Counted from the first letter of the stretch, positions 18,697-30,125 are shown. The stretch: 64,000 bases of DNA from Mycolicibacterium aurum (GCF_900637195.1 NZ_LR134356.1:1178001-1242000), one strand, 5' to 3'. Program-made: numbers and translations. Notes: a model not told the origin generated them from the sequence alone.

Positions 18697-20009
18697 CACA
18701 GACTCCACTCACGCACAACGCCGTAGAGCCCCGTCACCCAGAATGCCAGCGGGATCACCGCCGCCAGGGCGAGGTACTCGGTCACCTGAATGATGCGGCG
18801 TGTCAGCGGGTTCGGTACGGCCGATGTGTCGGCTCCCCGTCGCAGACCGGCGCCGCAGGCCACGGCGGCGGCGACGCTGATCCAGAATCCCTGCGCGGGC
18901 GCTGCGGCCACCGTGACCAGCGCCGCCATCACCAGCGCGGCGACGCCGGCCGTGGCGAGGCAGGCTCGCCGGTACCCGTCGACGTGGCACCGCTGCCGGA
19001 GAAGGAGCACCACCGCGAGATCCGTGGCGAAGGCGGCGGCCAGAGTCGACGACGTGCCGGTGTGGATCGACACGGCAGCGGACACGGCGACTCCGAGTGC
19101 GGCCGTGGCCGACCAGCCCGCCACCAGGCCGGTGAGTGTGCGGTGCGCTGCGGCGGCCCGACGCGCGCCGGCATCGTGACGCGACGGCCCGAGGCCGGCG
19201 GCGGCGACCGTGAGCTTCGGCGCCCACGACAGTGCGCCGAGGGACAGCACCGCGAGCGTCGCACCGGCCACACCTGGTTGCGGCGCCACGGTGGCGCACA
19301 CTGCCGCCGACGCGGCCATGGCACCTGTTGCCGCCGAGCACGCGATCAACACGGCGTCGCCCGGTGTGACGCGCAGCAACACGGCCGACATGGCGAACGC
19401 GGCGGCCGCCGAGAGCAGGAACACCGACTGCCATCCCGCGCCCGGTATGGCCAGAACGCCTGTGGCGGCGGCGAACACGACGGACCACCCGTGGAGCAGC
19501 GCGGCGAGGTGACGGTCGCTGCGGCCGACGGCCACCGACCCCGCCGCCGCGGCTGCGGACAGGCCCGCCGCGGACCAGAGGGGCCATTCGCCCGGGCTGG
19601 CGAGACCGTATCGGAGCAGTGCTGCCGCGCCCAGCGCTGCGGCAACCAGACCACCCGCCAGCACTGTGCCTCGCCGCGGCGCGGTCGGCCGGGCGGGTGC
19701 GGTGGCCGCGACGACGCCGCAGGCCTCGGTGGGGAGTCTGCGTGGCCGCGCGATCCGCGTCGTCGCCAGGACCAGTGTGTCGCCGTCGTCGACAGCGTTG
19801 TCCCGCAGCGATATCGACGTGTCCAAGGTGGCGCCTGCGACACGTGTCAGGTACCAGTGGCGGGGTCGCCCCGGACCGCCGATGACGGCGTCGACGATCG
19901 CGGGCAACAATTCCCCCAGGGGGTGCCGGGCCGGAAGTACCAGCTCCACCGTGGTCGGCTCGTCCGTTTCGGTGGTGTGAACAGCCAGTCGGCACAACGT
20001 ATCCCGCAC
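18696..20009 (-). CDS. eccD4: ESX-4 membrane channel component EccD4
   Basis: 437 residues from GTG 20009. A ubiquitin-like cytosolic N-domain (about 1-90: CRLAVHTTETDEPTTVELVLP) precedes about eleven membrane helices. Dimers form the EccD vestibule of the type VII pore. Co-transcribed with mycP4 and divergent from eccC4. Confidence 0.95.
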   Translation of the reverse strand: MRDTLCRLAVHTTETDEPTTVELVLPARHPLGELLPAIVDAVIGGPGRPRHWYLTRVAGATLDTSISLRDNAVDDGDTLVLATTRIARPRRLPTEACGVVAATAPARPTAPRRGTVLAGGLVAAALGAAALLRYGLASPGEWPLWSAAGLSAAAAAGSVAVGRSDRHLAALLHGWSVVFAAATGVLAIPGAGWQSVFLLSAAAAFAMSAVLLRVTPGDAVLIACSAATGAMAASAAVCATVAPQPGVAGATLAVLSLGALSWAPKLTVAAAGLGPSRHDAGARRAAAAHRTLTGLVAGWSATAALGVAVSAAVSIHTGTSSTLAAAFATDLAVVLLLRQRCHVDGYRRACLATAGVAALVMAALVTVAAAPAQGFWISVAAAVACGAGLRRGADTSAVPNPLTRRIIQVTEYLALAAVIPLAFWVTGLYGVVREWSL

Positions 20010-20015
20010 CGGTCG

Positions 20016-20021
20016 ACGCTA
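20016..20021 (-). promoter_or_regulatory. -10 hexamer of leaderless eccD4
   Basis: TAGCGT on the minus strand lies 6 bases before GTG 20009, the spacing of leaderless mycobacterial mRNAs. No GGAAC -35 is seen on this strand, so this arm seems to use a sigma-A-type promoter, unlike the eccC4 arm. Confidence 0.5.
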
Positions 20022-20068
20022 ACCCGGCCGCGCTGGTGGCAGATGCAGAAGTTCATCCGGCTGTGGAT

Positions 20069-20094
20069 GGAACGACATCGGTGTGCGGTGCGTC
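20069..20094 (+). promoter_or_regulatory. ECF-sigma (SigM-like) promoter of eccC4
   Basis: GGAAC (20069-20073) and CGTC (20091-20094) are spaced 17 bases. The expected start of transcription coincides with GTG 20104, nine bases after CGTC. This places the GTG at 20083 inside the promoter and selects 20104 as the translation start. Same element and spacing as at 24745 and 34660. Confidence 0.65.
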
Positions 20095-20103
20095 TATTCC
20101 TAT

Positions 20104-23100
20104 GTGGAGGACGGGCGGATTGTCATCGAGGCGCCCCCGAAACCGCCCGTCCTCACACCCGCGAATCCGATGGCCCGGCTGCTTCCGGTCGCGATGATCG
20201 CGGCAATGGCGGGTATGACCCTGCTGTACCTGACGTCGACGGACAGCACGGCACGCAGCCCGATGTTCCTGTTCTTCCCGGCCATGATGCTGGTCTCCCT
20301 GATCGGGACGCTCGTTCACGGCGGCCGCGGGGCGGGTGGCGGCGACCTCCCGGGGCAGCGCGCCGAGTACCTGCGCTACCTGGACACCCTCGACGGCGCG
20401 CTCGCCGAGGCCGCCGACCGTCAGCACGACGCGCTTCACCAGACGCACCCTCACCCGGCGGCCCTGTGGACGCTCGTCGGTGGTGAGCGCACGTGGGAGC
20501 GCGCCGAGGACCATCCCGACTTCTGCGCGGTGCGCGTCGGTCTGGGCGCGCGACCGGCCACGATCACCGTCGTCGCGCCCGAGCTCGGCGCGGAGGACGA
20601 GGCCGACCCGGTGACCACCGGCGCGGTCCGGCGGCTGATGGACAACCGCGCGGTCGTCCGCGCTGTGCCGGTGAGCGTGCCGCTGCGTACGACGCGGGTG
20701 CTCGTCCTGACCGGCGATCCAGACGTCGCCCGGGCGGTCGCGCGCGCGCTGGTCTGCCAGCTCGCTGTGCTGCACCACCCCGATCTGGTCTCCGTCTCCG
20801 CTGCAGCCCCGCATGACTGGGACTGGCTGAAATGGCTTCCGCACCACGCCGTCGGGGCTCGGCACCGCGTGGTGATCGCCGACGGTGGAGACCAGCCCGC
20901 AGCCGCGGACGGGGAGACCGTGATCGCCATCCGCCACGAGGACGGCGCGGGGGAGGTCGCTGTGCACTGCGACGGTGAGCGCCTCACCGTGCTGTGCGAT
21001 CAACTGTCCCTCGCCGATGCCGTTGCGTGCGCGCGGCGGCTGGCGCGTCACCGTCGGGACCTCACCGCCACTCGGCGCGTGACGCGGGACGCGGACTGGT
21101 CGGCACTGATGGGAATCACCGATCCCGGCGCCGTCGACGTCGACCGGATGTGGTCCCGCGGGCGCGGATCCGGACTGCTGCGGGTGCCCATCGGGGTCGC
21201 CGACGACGGCGCCATCGTCGAACTCGACATCAAGGAAGCGGCTGCGCAGGGGATGGGTCCGCACGGGTTATGCGTGGGCGCAACGGGTTCCGGTAAATCG
21301 GAGTTTCTGCGAACGCTCGTGCTCGGGATGATCGCCACGCACCCCCCGGATGTGCTCAACCTGGTGCTCGTCGATTTCAAGGGTGGCGCCACATTCCTGG
21401 GCATCGAGAAGTCCAACCACGTCTCGGCGGTGATCACCAACCTGGCCGACGAGGCCCCGCTGGTCGCCAGGATGCGCGAGGCCCTCTCCGGTGAGGTCAA
21501 TCGTAGGCAGGAGATCCTGCGCGCAGCAGGCAATCTGACCAGTATCGACCAGTATCGCCGCGCCTGCGCCGGCGATCGGACGCGTGTGCCCCTTCCGGCA
21601 CTGTTCATCATCGTCGACGAATTCTCCGAACTGCTCAGCCAGCACCCCGACTTCGCCGAACTGTTCGTCGCGATCGGGCGGCTCGGCCGGTCTCTGGGCA
21701 TGCATCTGCTGCTGGCCAGCCAGCGCCTCGACGAGGGCAGGCTGCGCGGCCTGGAAACCCATCTGTCCTATCGCGTCTGCCTGAAAACGTTCTCGGCCAG
21801 TGAATCCCGGGCAGTGCTGGGCGTTCCCGATGCCTACCATCTGTCGTCGGAACCGGGCGCCGCCTACCTTGCGACCGCCGCTGGCACGCTCACCCGATTC
21901 CAGACCGCGTACGTCTCGGGCGGGTATGTCCCGGCCGTCAGGCCGGCGGCCGAACCGGCGACCGTGCGGCCCTTCACGCTCGCTCCGGACGACGACCGGG
22001 CCATGGACCTGCCCGCGCCGTCACAGGGATCTCTGTTGGAGGCGGTGCTGGCGCAGCTGGCCGGTCGCGGTGCCGCGGCGCATCGGGTCTGGCTTCCGCC
22101 GCTGCGCCGGTCGCCGGAACTGAGCACGCTGCTGTCCGCCGAGCCCGTGCGTCACCTGCGCGTGCCCATCGGTGTGGTGGACAGTCCGTTCGAGCAACGC
22201 AGAGATCTTCTCATCGCCGAACTGGGCGGCGCTGCAGGTAATGTCGCGGTCGTCGGCGCACCACGTTCAGGCAAGTCGACGGCACTGCAGACCCTCGTGG
22301 GCGCGCTGGCCGCCACCCACGACGCCGGTGCGGCTCAGTTCTACTGTCTCGATTTCGGCGGCGGCGCGCTGTCGGCGCTGCGCGGGTTCCCGCACGTGGG
22401 CTCGGTGGCTGGACGTGGCGAGCCCGACCTGTGCCGACGCACCGTGGCACAGCTGGAATCGGTGCTGCGGGACCGCGAGGCCGCAGGCTCCCGGGACGGC
22501 GACGCCTATGGTGACGTGTTCCTTGTCGTCGACGGCTGGGCCACGCTGCGACAGGAGTTCGACGGTCTGGAATCGGCGGTCACCGCGCTGGCGGCGCAGG
22601 GACTGGCCTACGGCATCCATGTGGTCATCGCCGCCGCGCGTTGGGCAGACCTGCGGCCCGCCCTCAAGGACCAGATCGGCACGCGGATCGAGCTTCGGCT
22701 CGGCGACCCCACCGAGTCGGAGATGGATCGCAGGCGTGCCAAGGATCTCGCCGACCGGCCGGCGGGGCGGGGGATCACCAGGGACGGTCGCGAGCTGGCG
22801 ATCGCCCGGCCCGATCTCGACCCCGCGCGCGTCGTTCATCACGGCCCCCGCGCGCTGCCCGTCGAACTGCTGCCCGGCAGGGTCGAGCAGCATCTGATCG
22901 CGGCTGCGGCGCCTGCCGCCGGCAGGGTCGCCATCGGGTTGGGGGAGCGCGACCTACGACCGGTGGTACTGGATTTCGCCGCGCACCCACACCTGCTCGT
23001 TCTCGGCGACGGCGAGTGCGGCAAGACCTCGCTGCTGCGCCTGCTGTGTCGCGAACTCGCCGCGTCCCCGGACGACCTCCGCCTGGAGATCGTCGACTAC

Positions 23101-23607
23101 CGCCGGACCCTGCTCGGTGTCGTCGAGTCCGGGCACCGCACCGGCTATGCGGTCTCGGGTGCCGCGGTCGCCTCGCGACTGGCCGCCGTCAGCGAGATCC
23201 TCGACTCCAGGATGCCCGATGAGCACGTCACCCAGCGCCAGCTGAAGAACCGGTCCTGGTGGCAGGGTCCCGACATCTATCTTGTCGTCGACGATTACGA
23301 CCTGGTGGCCGGCGCGACGGGCAACCCGCTGACACCGTTGGCCGACTTCCTGCCGCACGCCAGGGATCTCGGGCTGCACCTGATCGTCGCGCGCCGATCC
23401 GGTGGCGCGGCGCGTGCCATGTTCGACCCCGTGCTGGCTCGGATGCGCGACATGGGCTGCGCCGGCTTCATGATGAGCGCGGCACCCGAGGAGGGCGTGC
23501 TGCTCGGCTCGGTTCGCCCCACTCCGCTGCCGCCGGGCCGCGGCACGCTGATCGTCCGGGGCGGACCCGACGAGCTGGTCCAGGTCGGGTGGGTGGAGCC
23601 ACCGTGA
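20104..23607 (+). CDS. eccC4: ESX-4 ATPase EccC4
   Basis: 1167 residues from GTG 20104 (chosen because of the ECF promoter; GTG 20083 is the longer alternative). Two membrane helices lie near 23-42 and 50-68. Three FtsK/SpoIIIE ATPase domains follow with P-loops GATGSGKS (392-399), GAPRSGKS (718-725) and GDGECGKT (968-975), so EccCa and EccCb are fused. The motor recognises Esx substrates. The TGA overlaps the next start by 4 bases (GTGA). Confidence 0.96.
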   Translation: MEDGRIVIEAPPKPPVLTPANPMARLLPVAMIAAMAGMTLLYLTSTDSTARSPMFLFFPAMMLVSLIGTLVHGGRGAGGGDLPGQRAEYLRYLDTLDGALAEAADRQHDALHQTHPHPAALWTLVGGERTWERAEDHPDFCAVRVGLGARPATITVVAPELGAEDEADPVTTGAVRRLMDNRAVVRAVPVSVPLRTTRVLVLTGDPDVARAVARALVCQLAVLHHPDLVSVSAAAPHDWDWLKWLPHHAVGARHRVVIADGGDQPAAADGETVIAIRHEDGAGEVAVHCDGERLTVLCDQLSLADAVACARRLARHRRDLTATRRVTRDADWSALMGITDPGAVDVDRMWSRGRGSGLLRVPIGVADDGAIVELDIKEAAAQGMGPHGLCVGATGSGKSEFLRTLVLGMIATHPPDVLNLVLVDFKGGATFLGIEKSNHVSAVITNLADEAPLVARMREALSGEVNRRQEILRAAGNLTSIDQYRRACAGDRTRVPLPALFIIVDEFSELLSQHPDFAELFVAIGRLGRSLGMHLLLASQRLDEGRLRGLETHLSYRVCLKTFSASESRAVLGVPDAYHLSSEPGAAYLATAAGTLTRFQTAYVSGGYVPAVRPAAEPATVRPFTLAPDDDRAMDLPAPSQGSLLEAVLAQLAGRGAAAHRVWLPPLRRSPELSTLLSAEPVRHLRVPIGVVDSPFEQRRDLLIAELGGAAGNVAVVGAPRSGKSTALQTLVGALAATHDAGAAQFYCLDFGGGALSALRGFPHVGSVAGRGEPDLCRRTVAQLESVLRDREAAGSRDGDAYGDVFLVVDGWATLRQEFDGLESAVTALAAQGLAYGIHVVIAAARWADLRPALKDQIGTRIELRLGDPTESEMDRRRAKDLADRPAGRGITRDGRELAIARPDLDPARVVHHGPRALPVELLPGRVEQHLIAAAAPAAGRVAIGLGERDLRPVVLDFAAHPHLLVLGDGECGKTSLLRLLCRELAASPDDLRLEIVDYRRTLLGVVESGHRTGYAVSGAAVASRLAAVSEILDSRMPDEHVTQRQLKNRSWWQGPDIYLVVDDYDLVAGATGNPLTPLADFLPHARDLGLHLIVARRSGGAARAMFDPVLARMRDMGCAGFMMSAAPEEGVLLGSVRPTPLPPGRGTLIVRGGPDELVQVGWVEPP

Positions 23608-24731
23608 CGCCGGTGGTCGTGGAGGTCGGTCCGCAGACCGTCTGCGGCCCGGGATCGGTTTCGCCGCAATGGATCGCAACCGCGCTCGACTGCATCGACG
23701 ATCCGATCGCACTGCTCGACGGGCACCCGGTGGACGTGTCCGGACTGTGGCGCGACGTGCTCGACGCCGCTGCCGGCGAGCGCCCCGGCCGGCTCGTGCT
23801 CGTGGTCCCGACGTGGTGGTCGACGGGCCGCGTCGGTGTCATCGCCGACGCCGCAGGCGGCGTCGCTTCGGATGTCATGGTGCGGCGGCGATCCGAGATC
23901 CTCGCCGCCACCGATGCCACGCTCGTCGAGCTGTCCACCGAGTACGCTGCCGTGGCGTCACCACCGGCGCCACCCCGGGTGTTCGCCCGTGATGCCGCGG
24001 AGTTCACGGCGCACCTGGAGACGGTGACCGCGGTGGTGCTCGACGTCCCCGCCGGAGTGCCGCCGTTGCCGGCCGCATCCCTTGCGGCCATCCGGCGGGC
24101 CGGAATACCGCTGACCTACTGCACCGGTAATCGGCTGTTGCAGGCCGCCGAGGCTGCCGTGGCCGAGCACAATGCCCGCGATGGACTCGGTGTCGGCCGC
24201 ATCCGCCCGGGTCGGCGCAGCACCGCCGTTCTGGCAGGCGCCGTGCTGACGGTGGCGGCAGTCGGTGGGGGGTGGGCGGCGCAGACGCTGACCGGACGGC
24301 CGTCCGTCGACGGCACGAGAATGCTGGTGGATGGCTCCGTCGCGCTGCGTGTGCCCGCGCAGTGGAGCGTCGAGCGCATCACGTCCGGTTCCGGTTCGGC
24401 CCGGCTCCGTGTCGCAGCGTCGGGCGGGGTGCCCGCCCTGCACGTCACGCAGTCCGCGCACCCGGGCGTCACCTCGATCGCCGACGTCGCCGAATCCCTG
24501 CGCCGGGCAATAGGATCCGAGCCCGACGGGGTGTTCGTCGATTTCGACCCCACCGCCGAGCGCGGCGGCAGGCCCGCAGTGACGTACGTCGAGAGGCGGG
24601 CTGACGGTGACACGCGGTGGTCCGTCGTCGTCGACGGTGTCACCCGGATCGCGATCGGCTGCCAGGGTGCAACCACCGCCGTCGAGGACGTCTGTCTTGA
24701 GGCGGTGCTTTCGGCGCACGCCGTGAAGTGA
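23604..24731 (+). CDS. Type VII secretion-associated protein (Rv3446c family)
   Basis: 375 residues from GTG 23604, overlapping eccC4 by 4 bases. The N-terminal ~200 residues ([38 protein letters not shown]) resemble an actin/Hsp70-like half fold. One membrane helix follows ([19 protein letters not shown]), then an extracytoplasmic C-terminal domain ([17 protein letters not shown]). Position and layout match Rv3446c, always found with ESX-4; its role is unknown. Confidence 0.85.
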   Translation: MTPVVVEVGPQTVCGPGSVSPQWIATALDCIDDPIALLDGHPVDVSGLWRDVLDAAAGERPGRLVLVVPTWWSTGRVGVIADAAGGVASDVMVRRRSEILAATDATLVELSTEYAAVASPPAPPRVFARDAAEFTAHLETVTAVVLDVPAGVPPLPAASLAAIRRAGIPLTYCTGNRLLQAAEAAVAEHNARDGLGVGRIRPGRRSTAVLAGAVLTVAAVGGGWAAQTLTGRPSVDGTRMLVDGSVALRVPAQWSVERITSGSGSARLRVAASGGVPALHVTQSAHPGVTSIADVAESLRRAIGSEPDGVFVDFDPTAERGGRPAVTYVERRADGDTRWSVVVDGVTRIAIGCQGATTAVEDVCLEAVLSAHAVK

Positions 24732-24744
24732 AATACACATCGGT

Positions 24745-24770
24745 GGAACCGAACTCGTCGCTGCCGCGTC
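24745..24770 (+). promoter_or_regulatory. ECF-sigma (SigM-like) promoter of esxU-esxT
   Basis: GGAAC (24745-24749) and CGTC (24767-24770), spacer 17. Transcription would start near 24780 and give a leader of about 32 bases with AAGGAACC before ATG 24812. This would allow the substrate pair to be transcribed apart from eccC4. Confidence 0.6.
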
Positions 24771-24811
24771 CAATCTATATACCGCGTGAAAGTCCAGGGA
24801 AGGAACCACCC

Positions 24812-25162
24812 ATGCCGTCACAGTCACCACCGTCGGGGCCCTACGCCTCTCACGGCTCCGCGCTCGCCACCGACTTCGACCTCATGGTGTCGGTGGCAGG
24901 CAAGACCGACGCCCGCAACGACGAGATCCGCGCGATGCTGCAGTCGTTCATCGGCGCCATGAGTAATGTCCCGCCGTCGGTGTGGGGCGGTGTCGCGGCG
25001 GCACGGTTCCGGGAGGTGGTGGACCGCTGGAACGCCGAATCGCTGAAGTTGCACGCGGCACTGCAACGCATCTCGGAGACCATCCGTGACAACGAACGCA
25101 TCCTGCGTGAGGCCGCCGAGGGCCACTCGCAGCGCATCGCCACCGTCGCGGCGAGCCTGTAG
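24812..25162 (+). CDS. esxU: WXG100-family protein EsxU
   Basis: 116 residues from ATG 24812, preceded by AAGGAACC. Two helices joined by the WxG turn [14 protein letters not shown]. Forms a heterodimer with EsxT in the ESX-4 system. The ten or so N-terminal residues ([11 protein letters not shown]) are disordered. GTG 24728 would add an N-terminal extension but lies before the promoter. Confidence 0.93.
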   Translation: MPSQSPPSGPYASHGSALATDFDLMVSVAGKTDARNDEIRAMLQSFIGAMSNVPPSVWGGVAAARFREVVDRWNAESLKLHAALQRISETIRDNERILREAAEGHSQRIATVAASL

Positions 25163-25171
25163 GAGTACACG

Positions 25172-25468
25172 ATGAGCCACACGCTGTCCTATGACTTCGG
25201 CGAGATCGAATACACGGTCCGCCAGGAGATCCAGACGACGTCCGCGCGGTTCAACGCCGCGATCGACGATCTGCGGGCCCAGATCGCCCCGCTGCAGTCG
25301 ACGTGGACGGCCGAGGCGGCCGAGGCCTACCGCGTCGAACAGATGCGCTGGGAACAGGCCGCCGGTGCACTCAACGACATCCTCGTCCGGCTGGCCGGCG
25401 CGGTCCGCGAGGGGTCCGATGACGTGGCCGCCACCGACCGCAGTGCCGCTCACGCCTGGGGCGCCTGA
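25172..25468 (+). CDS. esxT: WXG100-family protein EsxT
   Basis: 98 residues. Helix-turn-helix of the Esx fold with QSTWTAEAAEAYRVEQ at the turn; the Gly of WxG is replaced by Ala (WTA), as in other EsxT proteins. Partner of EsxU, 9 bases upstream. A strong hairpin follows. Confidence 0.93.
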   Translation: MSHTLSYDFGEIEYTVRQEIQTTSARFNAAIDDLRAQIAPLQSTWTAEAAEAYRVEQMRWEQAAGALNDILVRLAGAVREGSDDVAATDRSAAHAWGA

Positions 25469-25482
25469 CGCCCCGCCCAAGT

Positions 25483-25527
25483 CTGTGCGGCCCCCGCGAG
25501 GAGGGGAGCCGAGCGGGGGCCGCACAG
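25483..25527 (+). terminator. Terminator of the ESX-4 operon
   Basis: A perfect 15-base inverted repeat (25483-25497 with 25513-25527), beginning CTGTGCGG and ending CCGCACAG. There is no T-run, as is usual in mycobacteria. It separates esxT from the regulator gene downstream. Confidence 0.7.
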
Positions 25528-25570
25528 TACTCTCGGCGCACACACCTGGGCTAGGGTGGAAGCAGGTGTG

Positions 25571-26899
25571 ATGGCGGACACAAAGGAACGCCAGGTGGCA
25601 GCTTCAGGTATCTCAGCCGGACGGGGATCGTCCCGTCCGTCGTCGTCGACGCTGGAATCGGTGCACGAACGGTTCGTGGCCGGCGAAGTGGACGCCACCT
25701 ACCTGAATTCGTCGCTGCGCCCGGTCGTTGCGCAGAGCTGGCAGCGCAGCCTGGCAGGTGGTGTGAATCCCGATCTGGCCGCCGCGCGGGCCGCCGACGC
25801 GGTGAGCGCCATCGAGCGGTTGCGCGAGACGCACCCGCTGGCGCCTGCGCTGCCGGTGATCCGGCGCCTGCTCGTCGACGACGCCGTCGACTCAGGGGTC
25901 GTCGTCGCCGTCAGCGCCGCCGACGGAACGCTGCTGTGGGTCGAAGGTGATCCGAAGGCACGTCGCAAAGCCGAGGCGATGAACTTCGTGCCCGGCGCCG
26001 ACTGGAGTGAGCGAGGCGCCGGCACCAACGCGCCGGGAACCTCACTGGCGCTGGACCGCGAGGTGCAGATCCTCGGCTCCGAACACTTCTCCCGGGTGGT
26101 GCAGCCCTGGAGCTGCACCGCGGCCCCGGTGCACGACCCGGCCACGGGCGCCCTGCTCGGCGCCATCGATCTCACCGGCGGCACCGAGGTGGCGTCGTCG
26201 CAGACCCTGGCCCTGGTCCGCGCCACCGCCTTCGCGGTCGAGAACCACCTCGCGCTGCTGCGGGCCACCGGTGTGTACGCCGAGCCTGCCGCCCGCAAAC
26301 CGCATCTGGTCGTGCTCGGCGGCGACCGGCCGCGCTGGGTGACGACCGACGGCTACGGCCATCTGCAGGCCACCCATCTGACCGGCAGGCACGCCGACAT
26401 CCTGGTGCTGCTCAGCCGGCACCCCGAGGGCCTCTCGGCTGACCACCTGGCCGTGTTGCTCGACGACAAAGACCTCGACGTGGTCACCGTGCGCGCCGAG
26501 ATGTCGCGGCTGCGCAAGGTGATCGGCGCCGAGAACCTCGGTTCGAGGCCGTACCGGCTCCTTGCCGCGATCACCAGCGACATCGGCGAGGTCTTCGAGG
26601 CGCTCGACGCCGGTGACGTGGAATCCGCGTTGACCCGCTACGCCGGACCCCTGTTGACGCAGTCGGTGTCACCCGCCATCGCGCGACTGCGCACCCAGCT
26701 GTCGGCCACGTTGCGCGACGCCGTGCTCGCCGAAGGAGCGCACGGTCGCGCGGATCTGCTGCGCCGCTGGCTTGAGTTGCCCGAGGGGCGCGACGACCGC
26801 GACGGGTGGAAAGCGTTGCGCGACAGCGCCGGTCTGACCGCGGCCGCCAGGGCCCGGGCGCGCGGCCACCTGGCCGGCCTGGACTTCGAACTCGGCTGA
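25571..26899 (+). CDS. GAF-domain transcriptional regulator
   Basis: 442 residues from ATG 25571. After a leader helix (RPVVAQSWQRSLAGGVNPD) comes a GAF-type sensor (about 85-235, with GADWSERGAGTNAPGTSLA), as in AcoR-like activators. The C-terminal part (HLTGRHADILVLLSRHPEGLSADHLAVLL) looks like a winged helix. No sigma-54 AAA domain is present. TAGGGT at 25552-25557 suggests a near-leaderless mRNA. Probably controls the neighbouring aldehyde/alcohol dehydrogenases; ligand unknown. Confidence 0.8.
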   Translation: MADTKERQVAASGISAGRGSSRPSSSTLESVHERFVAGEVDATYLNSSLRPVVAQSWQRSLAGGVNPDLAAARAADAVSAIERLRETHPLAPALPVIRRLLVDDAVDSGVVVAVSAADGTLLWVEGDPKARRKAEAMNFVPGADWSERGAGTNAPGTSLALDREVQILGSEHFSRVVQPWSCTAAPVHDPATGALLGAIDLTGGTEVASSQTLALVRATAFAVENHLALLRATGVYAEPAARKPHLVVLGGDRPRWVTTDGYGHLQATHLTGRHADILVLLSRHPEGLSADHLAVLLDDKDLDVVTVRAEMSRLRKVIGAENLGSRPYRLLAAITSDIGEVFEALDAGDVESALTRYAGPLLTQSVSPAIARLRTQLSATLRDAVLAEGAHGRADLLRRWLELPEGRDDRDGWKALRDSAGLTAAARARARGHLAGLDFELG

Positions 26900-26985
26900 A
26901 AACCTGAGTAGTTCGCCATAGCCCCTGCTCAGCCGTCATAGAAAGACGAGTTGTCAACAGCGGCATGGGAATTCAGGATGTTGCC

Positions 26986-27918
26986 ATGGACTTCCGGGCC
27001 TACGCGTCGTTCCTTCCGTCCGCCGACATGGTCGACGTGACGGCGCCGACCAGTACGTGGTGGCCGTGGCGGGGTCGCACCGTGCACATCGCGCGTGCCG
27101 TCGTCCCCGACGCCGCCGTCCGCGTCATGGTGATCCACGGCGGCGGCGGGTACAGCGGCGCACTGTGGCCCGTGGCGTCGGTCGCGGCGGGCGGCCGGTA
27201 CGGCGGTGTCGACCTGCTCGCCCCCGACCTTCCGCTCTACGGCGACACGGTCGAGCCCGACCCGGCGGGCGTCCGCTACGGCGACTGGGTGGAGCTGCTG
27301 TGTGAGCTCGTCCGCGCGGAACGGGCCGCGGACCCGCGGCCCTTGGTGCTGTTCGGCGCCAGCATGGGCGGCATGCTGGCCTACCAGGTGGCCGCGCGCA
27401 CCGGCCTCATCGACGCGGTGCTCGCGACGTGCCTGCTGGACATGTCGGACCCCGATGCCCGCGCGGCTGCCACCAGGTTCGCGTGGATGGGTCGACCGGC
27501 CCCGGCGGTGCTCCGTGCCGTCGAACCGGCGCTCGGGCGGGTCCGGCTGCCGATCCGCTGGCTGGCGGACATGGCCGCGATGAGCTCCGACCCACGGCTG
27601 TCGCGCCTGTGCGCGTCCGACCCACGCGGCGGCGGGGTCAGCGTGCCGCTCGGCTTCCTGTCCAGCTGGATGAATTTCGCAGGCACCCCACCCGAGCAAT
27701 TCGACGCCGCCCCGGTCACGCTCGTCGCGCCCGCCGCCGACACCTGGACACCGCCGGAGTGCAGCATCCGCTTCCTGCGCCGGATCTGCGGGCCGACCGA
27801 GCTGGTCCTGCTGGACAACTGCGGCCACTTCCCGATCGAGGAACCCGGCCTGACCCAGCTGCGCGACGCCACGCGGACCGTGCTCAGGCGGGCGGTGGAG
27901 CAAGCCGGTCGATCGTGA
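26986..27918 (+). CDS. Alpha/beta hydrolase
   Basis: 310 residues from ATG 26986, chosen for AGGA 7 bases upstream; ATG 26965 is the longer alternative. Motifs are VIHGGGGYSG (oxyanion), GASMGGMLAY (Ser) and NCGHFPIEEPG (His). No signal peptide. The 3' end overlaps the convergent TetR gene by 35 bases. It may free an alcohol for the downstream dehydrogenases, but that is only contextual. Confidence 0.8.
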   Translation: MDFRAYASFLPSADMVDVTAPTSTWWPWRGRTVHIARAVVPDAAVRVMVIHGGGGYSGALWPVASVAAGGRYGGVDLLAPDLPLYGDTVEPDPAGVRYGDWVELLCELVRAERAADPRPLVLFGASMGGMLAYQVAARTGLIDAVLATCLLDMSDPDARAAATRFAWMGRPAPAVLRAVEPALGRVRLPIRWLADMAAMSSDPRLSRLCASDPRGGGVSVPLGFLSSWMNFAGTPPEQFDAAPVTLVAPAADTWTPPECSIRFLRRICGPTELVLLDNCGHFPIEEPGLTQLRDATRTVLRRAVEQAGRS

Positions 27919-28522
27919 CGGCCAGCGCGTCGACGTCGAAACCGCGGCGGGTCATCACGCGGTGCAGCTGCGCGTCGATCGTATGGACAAGGGTCTGCGC
28001 CGTCAGCTCGACGTCCTCGCCCCCGCGGTCGCAGCGCTTGAGGTGGAACGCCACCTCGTCGCAGATCCGCTCCTCGAATCCGCGCAGCTCGTCCAGTTGC
28101 TCGGCGCTGGGCTGCGCCATCCGGTGCAGCAGTGCGTGCAGTCGCGGGCCGTCCCGGTGCAGGTCCACCACGGCGTCCAGCAGGGTGCGCATCGTCGCGT
28201 CGAACGGCGGTGCGTCGGCGCGCAGCTGGGCGAAAACGGCCGTCAAGCGTCGATCCGCGTCGCGCACATGCCGCTCGGCAACGGCGTGCAGCAGCGCCGA
28301 CTTGTCAGGGAAGTACTGATACAGCGTCCCGATCGACAGTCCGGCGCGCTCGGCGATCCGGTTGGTGGTGGCCGCGAACCCCTCCCGGGAGAACATCTGC
28401 GCAGCGGCTTCCACCAGCGTGTTCACGGTGTCCCGGGAACGCTGCTGGCGTGGACTTCGGCGGCGATCGGCGATGCCGAAAATTTTCCGCCGCGAGTGCC
28501 CGCCGATGCAACTGTGGTGCAA
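27884..28522 (-). CDS. TetR-family repressor
   Basis: About 212 residues if read from TTG 28522; GTG 28558 is the next alternative, and neither has a ribosome site, so the start is unresolved. The helix-turn-helix is clear: [33 protein letters not shown]. The C-terminal ligand domain is diverged. Divergent from the aldehyde dehydrogenase gene, with an operator-like palindrome between them, so it is the likely repressor of that gene. Confidence 0.82.
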   Translation of the reverse strand: MHHSCIGGHSRRKIFGIADRRRSPRQQRSRDTVNTLVEAAAQMFSREGFAATTNRIAERAGLSIGTLYQYFPDKSALLHAVAERHVRDADRRLTAVFAQLRADAPPFDATMRTLLDAVVDLHRDGPRLHALLHRMAQPSAEQLDELRGFEERICDEVAFHLKRCDRGGEDVELTAQTLVHTIDAQLHRVMTRRGFDVDALAVTIDRLAPPPA

Positions 28523-28540
28523 CGGTTGCGCGCGTAGGTT
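28507..28540 (+). promoter_or_regulatory. Operator and promoter of the aldehyde dehydrogenase
   Basis: TGCAAC at 28507-28512 recurs at 28518-28523 as part of GCAAC-G-GTTGC (28519-28529), an 11-base palindrome. TAGGTT (28535-28540) is a good -10, so the palindrome covers the -35 region. Transcription would start near 28547; GGAG precedes ATG 28575. Suits repression by the divergent TetR protein. Confidence 0.5.
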
Positions 28541-28574
28541 CAGTGACGCACACCACACGAGCAGGAGATGCACC

Positions 28575-30098
<1,524 letters not shown>

Positions 30099-30125
30099 TC
30101 GCGCGCTAGCGCGACGGGAACGCAC

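Noticed and set aside
20083..20103. GTG 20083 as the eccC4 start
   Set aside because: It falls inside the GGAAC-17-CGTC promoter. GTG 20104 lies at the expected transcription start and keeps the conserved N-terminus.
23259..23603. Longer start for the Rv3446c-type gene inside eccC4
   Set aside because: The GTGA overlap at 23604 is the natural start; the extra 115 residues are Arg-rich shadow sequence.
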